A stretch of 64,000 bases of DNA from Rhodanobacter sp. L36 (GTDB lineage: Bacteria; Pseudomonadota; Gammaproteobacteria; Xanthomonadales; Rhodanobacteraceae): contig NZ_LMUV01000011.1 of the NCBI RefSeq assembly GCF_009765755.1, forward strand, positions 1,157,576 through 1,221,575. The letters run 5' to 3'. Positions 17,028 to 24,902 of the stretch are shown in pieces (position 1 is the first letter of the stretch; the number at the start of each line of letters is the position of its first letter). Below the pieces are notes generated by a model that was not told the origin of the DNA, did no database searches, and worked only from the letters and a program-made list of their open reading frames with translations. Both the position numbers and the translations under genes were made by a program.

Positions 17028-17957
17028 TCAAAGCCAGAAACGCACACCGACCCGCCACGTCAGTTCGTGACCGGGTTCGGTGCGCAGTGGCGACAGCGCG
17101 TCGTTTGGGCGGTAGCTCCAGTCCACGCCAAGATAGGGAGCGAAACGACGGCTGATGTCGTAACGCAACCGCAGGCCGAGGCGACCATCGGAAAGCCCGG
17201 CGTGGACATCGCGAGCCGCATCGCCGCGGCTGTAGAAATTCAGCTCCGCATCGGGCATGAGAATCCAGCGCTGCGTCAGGCGCAGGTCGTAGCTCGCTTC
17301 GAATCGTGCGGCCGTGCGGCCATCCGCATCGAGATAGAACGTCGCATCGATGTCGAACCAGTACGGCGCCAGCCCGCGCAACCCCGCCGCCATCCATGAG
17401 CGACTGCCGCGGCCAATATCATTGCGCGCGCCGAGTTGCCAGTCCCAGAACGTGGTGAACGCGTGGCTCCAGAAGAGATCCACACGTGCATCGCGCATCG
17501 CATGTCGCTCTCGTTCGCCTTCCGTTTCGAGCCACAGCTGGTCGATGTCGTCGCCCCACCACGCATCGGCCTGCCACGCCGACGATCGGCTGCCGTCGCT
17601 TCCGACGCCGCTTTCGAGTCGATCGACGCGCAACATGCTGCGCGTCGCCTGATCGTCCATCTGCATCATCTCGGTCATCTGTGTCGAGGACATCGCCGGC
17701 ATGATCATCGTAGGCAGTGCGGGCGGCACATGATCGTTGGCAGGCATGGCGGATGGCTGCGCAATTTTTGCAGGCATTGGCATCGACATGCCCTGAATCG
17801 AATCATCGGATCGCGAAGGTGTCGCCGTGCTCGCAGCCGCTGCCGGCATGCCTGGCATGTTCGCCATCGATGACATCGACTGGCGTGCAACAACATGACT
17901 CGAAGCGAGGGTGGCGGCGAGGCACGTTGCAAGTTTCCAAAGCTTGCGCTTGCTCAT
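17028..17957 (-). CDS. copB: Copper resistance protein B (outer membrane)
   Basis: A 309-residue protein from the ATG at 17957, which overlaps the copA stop by ATGA. A signal peptide (LWKLATCLAATLASSHVVA) is followed by a Met-rich segment (MSSMANMPGMPAAA, SIQGMSMPMPA, MTEMMQMDD) that is expected to bind copper. The rest is the CopB beta-barrel domain (WWGDDIDQLWLETEGER, HAFTTFWDWQLGARND, FDIDATFYLDADGRTAARFE) and ends with a C-terminal phenylalanine-type barrel signature (TWRVGVRFWL). Its role is copper sequestration or export at the outer membrane. It sits between copA and the cytochrome gene. The length is in the family range. Confidence 0.93.
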   Translation of the reverse strand: MSKRKLWKLATCLAATLASSHVVARQSMSSMANMPGMPAAAASTATPSRSDDSIQGMSMPMPAKIAQPSAMPANDHVPPALPTMIMPAMSSTQMTEMMQMDDQATRSMLRVDRLESGVGSDGSRSSAWQADAWWGDDIDQLWLETEGERERHAMRDARVDLFWSHAFTTFWDWQLGARNDIGRGSRSWMAAGLRGLAPYWFDIDATFYLDADGRTAARFEASYDLRLTQRWILMPDAELNFYSRGDAARDVHAGLSDGRLGLRLRYDISRRFAPYLGVDWSYRPNDALSPLRTEPGHELTWRVGVRFWL

Positions 17958-19678
17958 GCCACCACCACTTCGCGGAACATGCCCGCTTCCATGTGATAAA
18001 GCAGATGGCAGTGATAAGCCCAGCGTCCGATGGCGTCGGCACTGACGCGATAACTCACTTTCTGCGCCGGCTGCACCATCACGGTGTGCTTGCGCAGCTG
18101 GAATTCCCCCTGCGGATTTTCCAGTTCGCTCCACATGCCGTGCAGGTGCACCGGGTGCGTCATCATCGTGTCGTTGACCAGCGAGATGCGCAGATGTTCG
18201 CCGGCGCGAAGACGCAAAGGTTCCGCTTTCGAAAAACGTGTCGCGTCGAACGACCACAGGTAACGCTGCATGTTGCCGGTCAGTTGCAGTGTGAGTTCGC
18301 GATCGACGTGTGGCGAAATCGGCGCATCGATCGAATGCAGATCAGCATAGCTGAGCACGCGTCGGCCGTTGTCGCGCAATCCCACACCCGGATCATCGAG
18401 ATTCGTGCGCGGATGTGGCACGCGCATGTCCGTTTCCACGCCGGTCTTCAGCGCATCGGCAGCAAGCATGTTGCGCATGCCGTGCATGCCATCCATGGGC
18501 ATCCCGGCCATCGGCATCTTCATCGAATCACCTGCCATGCCCTGCATCTGGCCCATCATGTCGCGCATGCTTAGGCGTGGACGCGGATCGAGCGGAGGAA
18601 CCTCGGCCACCATGCCTGCGCGTGGGGTGAGCGTCGCACGCGCATAACCGCTGCGATCCGCACTCTGCGCGAAGATCGTCCACGCGCGATCCGCCGCCGG
18701 CTGCACGATCACGTCGAGTGTCTCCGCCGTGCCGATGCGGAATTCTTCGACACTCACCGGTTCCACATCCTGTCCGTCGGCCGCGACCACGGTCATCTTC
18801 AGGCCGGGAATGCGCACGTCGAAGAAGCTCATCGACGAACCGTTGATGAAACGCAATCGAATCCGCTCACCCGCCGCGAACAACGCCTCCCAGTTGCCCG
18901 ACGGCGTGGTGCCGTTGATCAGATACGTATAGGTCGCAGCGGAAACGTCGGAGAGATCGGTCGGATCCATGCGCATCTGCTGCCACATGCGCTGCTTCGC
19001 CAACGCACTTCGCACGCGCTGCCTGTGCGCGTCGCGGAGAAAATCTCCGACCGTCGGCTGGCCGGTGTTGTAGTAGTCGCTCTGCTTCTTGAGGTTGGCG
19101 TAGATGCGCTCGGGATCGGTGTCGCTCCAGTCGTTGAGCATCACTACGTAGTCGCGATCGACAGCATGCCGTTCGCCGCCACGCGGCTCGATCACGATTG
19201 GCCCGTACAGCCCGGCCTGTTCCTGAAAACGCGAATGGCTGTGATACCAGTACGTGCCGCTCTGGTTCACCGTGAAGCGGTAGAGAAATTCTCCGCCGGG
19301 CGGGATGCCTTCGAAACTCAAGCCCGGCACGCCGTCCATGTCGGCCGGCAAAATGATGCCGTGCCAGTGGATCGAACTGGTCACGGCCAGGGTATTGCGC
19401 ACGCGCAACGTGATCGTGTCGCCTTGCCGCCAGCGCAGCAACGGTGCCGGCAGGTGTCCATTGACGACGGTAGCGACGCGCTGATGCCCGGTGAAATCGA
19501 CGGCGCATTCGCCGATGGCGAGATCGAAATGCGTGTCGCGCAACTCGGGGCGCGCCATCGTTTTCGCGGACAGCGACGCGTGCCGCAATCCCAGCGCCGC
19601 GGCAACGCCGCCCAGCGCGAGTCCCTGCACGAATCGTCGACGCGGCAATTGGATGCCGCGCGGGTCCTGCATGTTCAT
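17954..19678 (-). CDS. copA: Copper resistance multicopper oxidase CopA
   Basis: A 574-residue periplasmic oxidase exported by Tat (twin arginine motif RRRFVQGLALGG). Copper-ligand motifs are all present: SIHWHGIILP, YWYHSHSRF, THPVHLHGMW and WAYHCHLLYHMEAGM, the last containing the type 1 Cys-His-Met set. A Met-rich insert near residues 370-410 (MRDMMGQMQGMAG, MKMPMAGMPMDGMHGM) is typical of CopA/PcoA and binds extra copper. It oxidises Cu(I) or catechol-type substrates in the periplasm. It lies 74 bases after copL and overlaps copB. All key residues are intact. Confidence 0.95.
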   Translation of the reverse strand: MNMQDPRGIQLPRRRFVQGLALGGVAAALGLRHASLSAKTMARPELRDTHFDLAIGECAVDFTGHQRVATVVNGHLPAPLLRWRQGDTITLRVRNTLAVTSSIHWHGIILPADMDGVPGLSFEGIPPGGEFLYRFTVNQSGTYWYHSHSRFQEQAGLYGPIVIEPRGGERHAVDRDYVVMLNDWSDTDPERIYANLKKQSDYYNTGQPTVGDFLRDAHRQRVRSALAKQRMWQQMRMDPTDLSDVSAATYTYLINGTTPSGNWEALFAAGERIRLRFINGSSMSFFDVRIPGLKMTVVAADGQDVEPVSVEEFRIGTAETLDVIVQPAADRAWTIFAQSADRSGYARATLTPRAGMVAEVPPLDPRPRLSMRDMMGQMQGMAGDSMKMPMAGMPMDGMHGMRNMLAADALKTGVETDMRVPHPRTNLDDPGVGLRDNGRRVLSYADLHSIDAPISPHVDRELTLQLTGNMQRYLWSFDATRFSKAEPLRLRAGEHLRISLVNDTMMTHPVHLHGMWSELENPQGEFQLRKHTVMVQPAQKVSYRVSADAIGRWAYHCHLLYHMEAGMFREVVVA

Positions 19679-19752
19679 GGAGCTTGTCCTTCGTGATGGC
19701 GCGCGAACGCGCGACGCGGCCGCGATGGCGACCGATCAGTAATGCGAAGGGA

Positions 19753-20106
19753 TCAAACGGAAGGTGGCCGCAGCGGCGGCGCGTAGCGCGGTTGTGGCGC
19801 ATTTTGCGGAAGCGCACGCCAATGAACGCGGGCCGTGATCGGCGCGTTGGCGACATCCATCGCCAGCCTCGTCGAGGCGACGCTCAAGTGCGCGCATGTG
19901 CAATCGCATCCCGTGGCAGCGTGTCCATGCGGATGCGCCGCATGGTCGTTCGCGTGCATGCTCATCGTGGGCGCATGCGACATGTGCATCGAGTCGCAGC
20001 ACGCGGGTTTCGCCCATGCCGCGCTGCCCATCATCAGCCACGCGCAAAACGCCAGCGCGAAGAAAACACGGCAACGGCGTAAATGATGGAAGATAGGCGA
20101 CGACAT
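19753..20106 (-). CDS. copL: CopL-like metal-binding regulatory protein
   Basis: A 117-residue protein from the ATG at 20106. A signal segment (CRVFFALAFCAWLMMGSAAWA) leads to a Cys/His/Met-rich stretch (CCDSMHMSHAPTMSMHAND, HPHGHAATGCDCTCAHL). It ends in a Pro-rich tail (RYAPPLRPPSV) much like that of Xanthomonas CopL. In Xanthomonas, copL precedes copA and copB and is needed for copper-inducible expression of the operon. The same order is seen here. Whether it acts as a sensor, a leader-type regulator or a copper chaperone is unsettled. The call rests on position and composition, since the sequence is too biased for strong homology. Confidence 0.75.
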   Translation of the reverse strand: MSSPIFHHLRRCRVFFALAFCAWLMMGSAAWAKPACCDSMHMSHAPTMSMHANDHAAHPHGHAATGCDCTCAHLSVASTRLAMDVANAPITARVHWRALPQNAPQPRYAPPLRPPSV

Positions 20107-20214
20107 GTTGCCGAGGGTACGGCCCGAGTCCACGCTTGCCAACTCTGGAGCAGGCTCCTGCAAGGCTGGCGCGGCAGGCCTCTATACTTGCGCTCCCCGT
20201 CCGTCGTGAATGCC
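20107..20214. promoter_or_regulatory. Divergent copL/rlmJ promoter region with a dyad
   Basis: A 108-base region. GGAGC-AG-GCTCC (20147-20158) is a perfect dyad in the middle. TATACT (20183-20188) lies 27 bases upstream of the rlmJ ATG and resembles a -10 box. On the minus strand TATAGA (complement of 20180-20185) could serve copL. A classic CueR box is not obvious. The dyad is the best candidate for copper control of copLAB. Confidence 0.35.
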
Positions 20215-21180
20215 ATGAATTATCGCCACGCCTATCACGCCGGTAATTTCGCCGATGTCCACAAGCACGTCGTGCTGTTTGCGTTGATCGAAGCGCTGAA
20301 AGCCAAGGACACGCCTTTCTGCGTGATCGACACGCACGCCGGCAGCGGCTGCTACGCGCTGGAAAGCCGCGAGGCCGGCAAGACCGGCGAGTACAAGGAC
20401 GGTATCGTGCGATTACTGTTTCCCGACCTGCACGCCGACAAGACATCCGCCGGCAACGTGCCGCCGCTGCTGCGCCGCTGGCTCGACAGCATTCTCGCCC
20501 TGCCCGGCAACGAAGACGGGTTGAAGCTTTATCCCGGTTCACCGTTGCAGATCGCCAACGCGATTCGCGCGCAAGACACCGCGCAGCTGTGCGAACTGCA
20601 TCCCGAAGAAGCCACGCGCCTGCACGAACTTTTCCATCGCGATGCACGCATCCACACGCATCAGCGCAATGGCTACGAATCACTGAAAGCGCTCCTGCCT
20701 CCTGTGGAAAAGCGCGGTTTGGTCTTGATCGATCCGCCGTACGAAGCACAGGAAGCCGAATACAAATCGATCGAGCAGGCGTTGAAGTCCGCGCTGCAAC
20801 GATGGCCCACCGGTGTTTTCGCCGTGTGGTATCCGATCAAGTTGCGCAGCCAGGTGCAGCCCTTCCTTCGTGGCTTGTCGCGCGGCGGCGGCGCAAAGCG
20901 CGTGCTGCGTGCCGAACTGCTGTTGCATCCGGACGACTCGCCGCTGCGCCTCAACGGTTCGGGCGTGGTGATCCTCAATGCGCCGTGGAAACTCGACGAC
21001 GCCTTGCGCGATTCGCTGCGCGCGATGGCGCGACTGCTATCGAAGGATCGCCCCGCCGAATGGAAACTCGACTGGCTGCTGCAGGAAGGCGACGAGCCCG
21101 CCGCGACCGGTCCGTTGCCGCCATCGCGACTCGCCGCCACGCGTTCAGCCACGCCGGCGCGGCCGACGCGCAGGCGCTGA
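20215..21180 (+). CDS. rlmJ: 23S rRNA (adenine2030-N6)-methyltransferase RlmJ
   Basis: A 321-residue protein from the ATG at 20215; an upstream extension in the same frame lacks family sequence. The start MNYRHAYHAGNFADVHKHVVL is the RlmJ signature. SAM binding is through FCVIDTHAGSGCYAL, and the N6-adenine methyltransferase catalytic motif DPPYE follows at about residue 175. It modifies A2030 of 23S rRNA in free rRNA. The typical length is about 280 residues; here a basic, proline-rich C-terminal tail of some 35 residues is added (TGPLPPSRLAATRS, ARPTRRR). It is transcribed alone from the copL-divergent region. Confidence 0.95.
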   Translation: MNYRHAYHAGNFADVHKHVVLFALIEALKAKDTPFCVIDTHAGSGCYALESREAGKTGEYKDGIVRLLFPDLHADKTSAGNVPPLLRRWLDSILALPGNEDGLKLYPGSPLQIANAIRAQDTAQLCELHPEEATRLHELFHRDARIHTHQRNGYESLKALLPPVEKRGLVLIDPPYEAQEAEYKSIEQALKSALQRWPTGVFAVWYPIKLRSQVQPFLRGLSRGGGAKRVLRAELLLHPDDSPLRLNGSGVVILNAPWKLDDALRDSLRAMARLLSKDRPAEWKLDWLLQEGDEPAATGPLPPSRLAATRSATPARPTRRR

Positions 21181-21274
21181 CCCGCAAACATCGCAGATAC
21201 ACGCAGCGCCGACGCCGATCGTTGTAATGTCACGGCAAGTCGTCGCCGTCCCGCAACTTCTCTGGAGTCCGACC

Positions 21275-21787
21275 ATGCGTATCGTCATCCGCACTCTGCG
21301 CCCGCTGTTCGCTCCCTTGCTCGGCCTCGCGCTTGTCGCCTGCGCGCCGGCGCCGATCTACAAGGCCAGCCCCACCGCCGTGATGGCGGTGCCGAGCCAG
21401 GTGGCCCAATCGCCAGGGCGTTATGCCGGCAACGACGTGATCTGGGGCGGCCGCATCGTCAATGTGCAGAACTTCGCCGACCATAGCGAAGTGGAACTGC
21501 TCGCCTACCCGCTGGACAACTCGCAGCGACCACGCGCCAGCGATGCGGCCAACGGACGTTTCATCGCCGTGCTGCCCGGTTTTGCCGAGCCGCTGAACTA
21601 TCCCGGCGGCGCTTTGATGACGGTGAGCGGAAAACTCAACGGCAGCCATGCCGGCAAGGTGGGTGACGCGGATTACGTATTCCCGCTGGTAAGCGTCGCG
21701 CAGTCGCATGTGTGGACCGCCGACGAAATGCAGAAAGGCCGCAACAATTTCCACTTCGGTGTGGGTGTCGGCGTTGGCATCCGCTAA
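21275..21787 (+). CDS. Slp family outer-membrane lipoprotein
   Basis: A 170-residue lipoprotein from the ATG at 21275, with TGGAG upstream. The signal ends in a lipobox (LLGLALVAC, Cys about 23). The Slp fold region includes VAQSPGRYAGNDVIWGGRIVNVQN, SEVELLAYPLD, FIAVLPGFAEPLNYPGGALMTVSG and the end YVFPLVSV. E. coli Slp is an outer-membrane lipoprotein induced in stationary phase and carbon starvation. The C-terminal FHFGVGVGVGIR is a glycine-rich barrel-like end. No operon partner is evident; rlmJ is upstream by 94 bases. Confidence 0.9.
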   Translation: MRIVIRTLRPLFAPLLGLALVACAPAPIYKASPTAVMAVPSQVAQSPGRYAGNDVIWGGRIVNVQNFADHSEVELLAYPLDNSQRPRASDAANGRFIAVLPGFAEPLNYPGGALMTVSGKLNGSHAGKVGDADYVFPLVSVAQSHVWTADEMQKGRNNFHFGVGVGVGIR

Positions 21788-21908
21788 ACGAACTCGATGC
21801 AACGCGGTTGATGGTTCAAATGGACGTACGTGATGTGATGCACATGATGTCCGTTCGAAATTTCCTTCGGTGCCTTACACTTTGCCGGACTCCCCGAAGG
21901 AACGCCGC

Positions 21909-22817
21909 ATGTCCGGTCACGCCAATTCGCTGAAGGCGATCTTTCTCGCCCTCGGCGCCAACTTCGCGATCTTTCTTGCCAAGACAGTTGCTGCCGTCAT
22001 GACCGGTTCCGGTGCGATGGCGGCGGAAGCCGTGCATTCGCTTGCCGACTGCGGGAATCAAGGGCTGCTGCTTCTCGGCATGCGTCAGGCAAAGCGTCCG
22101 GCATCGGACGAATATCCGCTCGGCTGGGGCCGCGCGTTGTACTTTTGGTCGTTCCTCGTGGCAATCCTGTTGTTCAGCGTTGGCGGCATGTTTTCCGTCT
22201 ACGAAGGCGTGCACAAATTCAGCCATCCCGAGCCGTTGAAGTGGCCGTGGCTCGCGCTCGGCGTACTGGTGTTCGGCATCGTGGCCGAGAGCTTCTCGAT
22301 GCGTGGCTGCATGCAGGAAGTGAACAAAGCGCGCGGCGCACAAAACCTGTGGACCTGGTTTCGCGAAACGCGTTCCAGCGAACTGCTGGTGATCTTCGGT
22401 GAAGACCTCGCGGCGCTTGCCGGCCTGTGCCTGGCAGCTCTTGCCGTCGGCGCCACAATGCTCAGCGGCAACCTGATGTACGACGCACTCGGCACGGTCG
22501 CGATCGGCGTATTGCTGCTCGTGGTCGCCGTCATGCTGGCGATCGAAGTGAAGGCCTTGCTGATCGGCCAGGGCGTGGAACCGCGCCGGCGCGCTGAGCT
22601 TTTCGCTTTCCTGCAGAACCGGCCCGAAGTCGCCGAAGTCCTGAACCTAATCACCCTGCAGATGGGCCCCGACGTGATGGTCGCAGTCAAAGCGCGCATG
22701 CATCCCGCCCCCAGCGATCGCGCACTCATCGACGCGATCAACATCGTCGAAGCCGCCATGAAAACCGAATTCGACGACATTCGCTGGAGCTTCTTCGAGC
22801 CGGATGTCACCGACTGA
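21909..22817 (+). CDS. Cation diffusion facilitator transporter
   Basis: A 302-residue protein from the ATG at 21909, supported by AAGGA six bases upstream. Six membrane helices are visible. Helix 2 carries the metal site HSLADCGNQ (HxxxD). Helix 5 has FGEDLAALAG, in which Glu/Asp replaces the usual His, as in the SLC30A9/YdfM-like branch. The C-terminal cytoplasmic domain begins near VEPRRRAELFAFLQNRPEV. It probably exports a divalent metal (Zn, Co, Fe or Mn) against protons. It overlaps, tail to tail, by 11 bases with the gene on the opposite strand. Confidence 0.9.
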   Translation: MSGHANSLKAIFLALGANFAIFLAKTVAAVMTGSGAMAAEAVHSLADCGNQGLLLLGMRQAKRPASDEYPLGWGRALYFWSFLVAILLFSVGGMFSVYEGVHKFSHPEPLKWPWLALGVLVFGIVAESFSMRGCMQEVNKARGAQNLWTWFRETRSSELLVIFGEDLAALAGLCLAALAVGATMLSGNLMYDALGTVAIGVLLLVVAVMLAIEVKALLIGQGVEPRRRAELFAFLQNRPEVAEVLNLITLQMGPDVMVAVKARMHPAPSDRALIDAINIVEAAMKTEFDDIRWSFFEPDVTD

Positions 22818-23277
22818 GGTTCCATTCCATCGGCAATATGTCCCCTTCCGGAATGCCTGAGGACGTCGCAGAAAAAGTGAAGCATTGGCGACCCGCAGGA
22901 TGATCCCATCTTGATCTGGCGAGAGTCGTAGCGGCGGTCTGCACGGGACTTGTTTCGGATGCGCTATCGAAGACTGCACACAGTCGATAGTTGTTCGCCG
23001 TCCCGGGTACGTATGCGTAAGGCACGCCAGTCATCGGGTCCTTGGCCAACGCGGCGTCTTGGCTGACCTCGTGCAGATCGGGTGGCAACGTCTTGTGCTG
23101 CGACCAATAGTTTCCGATAGCGAAAGACAACGCCCGCAGCGACGATGTGCGCTGCTCATCGATTCGCAACGCACGTTGATGAGCAGGCGTGCCGAGAACG
23201 AAAAGGCCCGCGCCGATTGCAGCCAGCATCACCACTGATGCAGCCCCGATCAGAAGTCGTCCGCCATTGACCTTCAT
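22807..23277 (-). CDS. Hypothetical single-pass membrane protein
   Basis: A 156-residue protein with one N-terminal helix (LLIGAASVVMLAAIGAGLFVLG) and a periplasmic part. The text RALSFAIGNYWSQHKTLPPDLHEV followed by DPMTGVPYAYVPGTANNYRLCAVF resembles the soluble part of type II secretion pseudopilin-like proteins, including the DP-TG-PY pattern. A prepilin cleavage site is not evident. Two cysteines (RLCAVF and RQCFTF) may pair. It overlaps the upstream DUF5671 gene by ATGA, so both are coupled. Function is unknown. Confidence 0.75.
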   Translation of the reverse strand: MKVNGGRLLIGAASVVMLAAIGAGLFVLGTPAHQRALRIDEQRTSSLRALSFAIGNYWSQHKTLPPDLHEVSQDAALAKDPMTGVPYAYVPGTANNYRLCAVFDSASETSPVQTAATTLARSRWDHPAGRQCFTFSATSSGIPEGDILPMEWNLSR

Positions 23278-23912
23278 GGCACGCGCTCGTCACGGCGCAA
23301 GTCGTGCAGGTAGTAGCCGAGAATGGAACCCGCGATCGCCGCGGCCACCACGACTTTCAGGATGAAACGTACGGTGATTTCTCCACCCAGCATCGCGTTG
23401 ACCAGCGTGGTGAGGTCGCAGATCAGCACCACCGCTGCCACGAACAGGGTTAGATACGTGAGCCAGCGGCGTACACCTGATTGACGCTTCACCGGCTGCT
23501 GCGCGAGTTCGCGACCGATCTTCGCAGTGAGAAACAGGAACACCGGAAACGCAATGATGATCGATGCCACGGACCAGCGAATACTCCGAGGAACACCATT
23601 TTCATAAGGCATCGACAGATCGGGAAACGAGCGGTTGATCAGCTCGAAAAGCAGATTGCCCAGGTGATATGCGCTCAGGTAAAGCGTCGTGAACAGCACC
23701 AGGTAGATGAAAGCTTCGCGCGCCGACAAGTAAGGCCTTGGCCGCGGCACCGGCACCGCGAACGCCACATCGGCGTAACTCGACAACGCACTGCGTGCCT
23801 GCTCCGGCGACCATCCCGCGTCCATCAGCGCCTTGTCGATGCTTTGTCGCGAACAACCGCGCATCAGCGCTTCCCGAACAAAATATTCCAGATCCTGCGC
23901 GCCACTTGCCAT
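23274..23912 (-). CDS. DUF5671 domain membrane protein
   Basis: A 212-residue protein with GGGGAAC before the ATG. The first 45 residues are a soluble helical segment (LEYFVREALMRGCSRQSIDKAL, GWSPEQARSAL). The DUF5671 region begins at AREAFIYLVLFTTLYLSAYHLGNLLFELINR and includes RWSVASIIIAFPVFLFLT, WLTYLTLFVAAVVLICDL and a last helix KVVVAAAIAGSILGYYL, giving four helices. The family has no established function. Its stop overlaps the next ATG, forming a two-gene membrane unit. Confidence 0.85.
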   Translation of the reverse strand: MASGAQDLEYFVREALMRGCSRQSIDKALMDAGWSPEQARSALSSYADVAFAVPVPRPRPYLSAREAFIYLVLFTTLYLSAYHLGNLLFELINRSFPDLSMPYENGVPRSIRWSVASIIIAFPVFLFLTAKIGRELAQQPVKRQSGVRRWLTYLTLFVAAVVLICDLTTLVNAMLGGEITVRFILKVVVAAAIAGSILGYYLHDLRRDERVP

Positions 23913-24140
23913 GTTGTTCCCCTTTGACGAGTGGCCGAAGATAACGTGTCCACAGAACTACAAACAGCTGCTGGGTCGTGAGCCATCACAGTGCAGCACT
24001 TTTACCCTGATTACGTCACGAGATCGCCCGATTCAAGACGCCTCGGTTTGAAGCCATTTCTGATATCAGGTGCACGGGCACTTTGCGCCGCCACGCGAGC
24101 ACGCCTATGCTCGGACGATCAAAAACGCGGGATGGTTCCG

Positions 24141-24887
24141 ATGAAGATGATCGTGGTGATGATGTCGGCTTTGTTGTTGTCCGGTTGCGCTCTGGCGCAA
24201 TCCACCGCGCCGTCCACGCAAACTACTGCGCGATTGCTGGCCGACGCGCGGAATCGATTGACCGACTGGCCGGCGCTGAAGCGCTATCACGACGACAACG
24301 CTGCGCTGCCCGCGCCGAAATCCGGCGACGCGCGTGTGGTTTTCATGGGCGATTCGATCACCGATTTCTGGGGCCGCGGCGTCGGCGTGTTTTTCCCCGG
24401 CAAGGGTTACGTCAATCGCGGCATCAGCGGGCAGACGACGCCGCAGATGCTGATCCGTTTCCGGCCGGACGTCATCGCGCTGCAGCCGCGCGTGGTGGTG
24501 ATACTGGCCGGCACCAATGACATTGCCGGCAACACCGGGCCATCCACGCTCGCGATGATCGAGGACAATCTCGCGTCGATGGCGGATCTGGCGCGCGCGA
24601 ATCACATCAAGGTCGTGCTCGCGTCGGTCACGCCGGTGAGCGATTACAACCATCCCGATCAGACACGAAATCGTCCGCCCGAAAAAATCATCGCGCTTGA
24701 TGCGTGGATCAAGGCGTATGCGCAACGCGAGCACCTCATCTACCTTGATTACTATGACGCGCTGCTCGATCAGAGCCATGCGTTGAAAAAAGAATTTTCC
24801 GATGATGGCCTGCACCCCAACGCTGCCGGTTACGCGGTGATGGCGCCGCTTGCGCAGAGAGCCATCGAGCAGGCAATGGCCGAATAG
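24141..24887 (+). CDS. SGNH/GDSL-family hydrolase (secreted or lipoprotein)
   Basis: A 248-residue protein; ATG 24141 and ATG 24132 are both possible. The signal MIVVMMSALLLSGCALA holds a lipobox-like LSGC. Block I is VVFMGDSITDFWGR with the nucleophile Ser, block II RGISGQTT contains the oxyanion Gly, block III is LAGTNDI with Asn, and block V is DGLHPN with Asp and His. It is an esterase of the SGNH class related to acetylhydrolases. A GH127-type glycosidase gene begins 15 bases downstream, suggesting removal of acetyl groups from an arabinose-containing polysaccharide. Substrate is inference. Confidence 0.92.
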   Translation: MKMIVVMMSALLLSGCALAQSTAPSTQTTARLLADARNRLTDWPALKRYHDDNAALPAPKSGDARVVFMGDSITDFWGRGVGVFFPGKGYVNRGISGQTTPQMLIRFRPDVIALQPRVVVILAGTNDIAGNTGPSTLAMIEDNLASMADLARANHIKVVLASVTPVSDYNHPDQTRNRPPEKIIALDAWIKAYAQREHLIYLDYYDALLDQSHALKKEFSDDGLHPNAAGYAVMAPLAQRAIEQAMAE

Positions 24888-24902
24888 AAAGGGGGCACCG
24901 CC

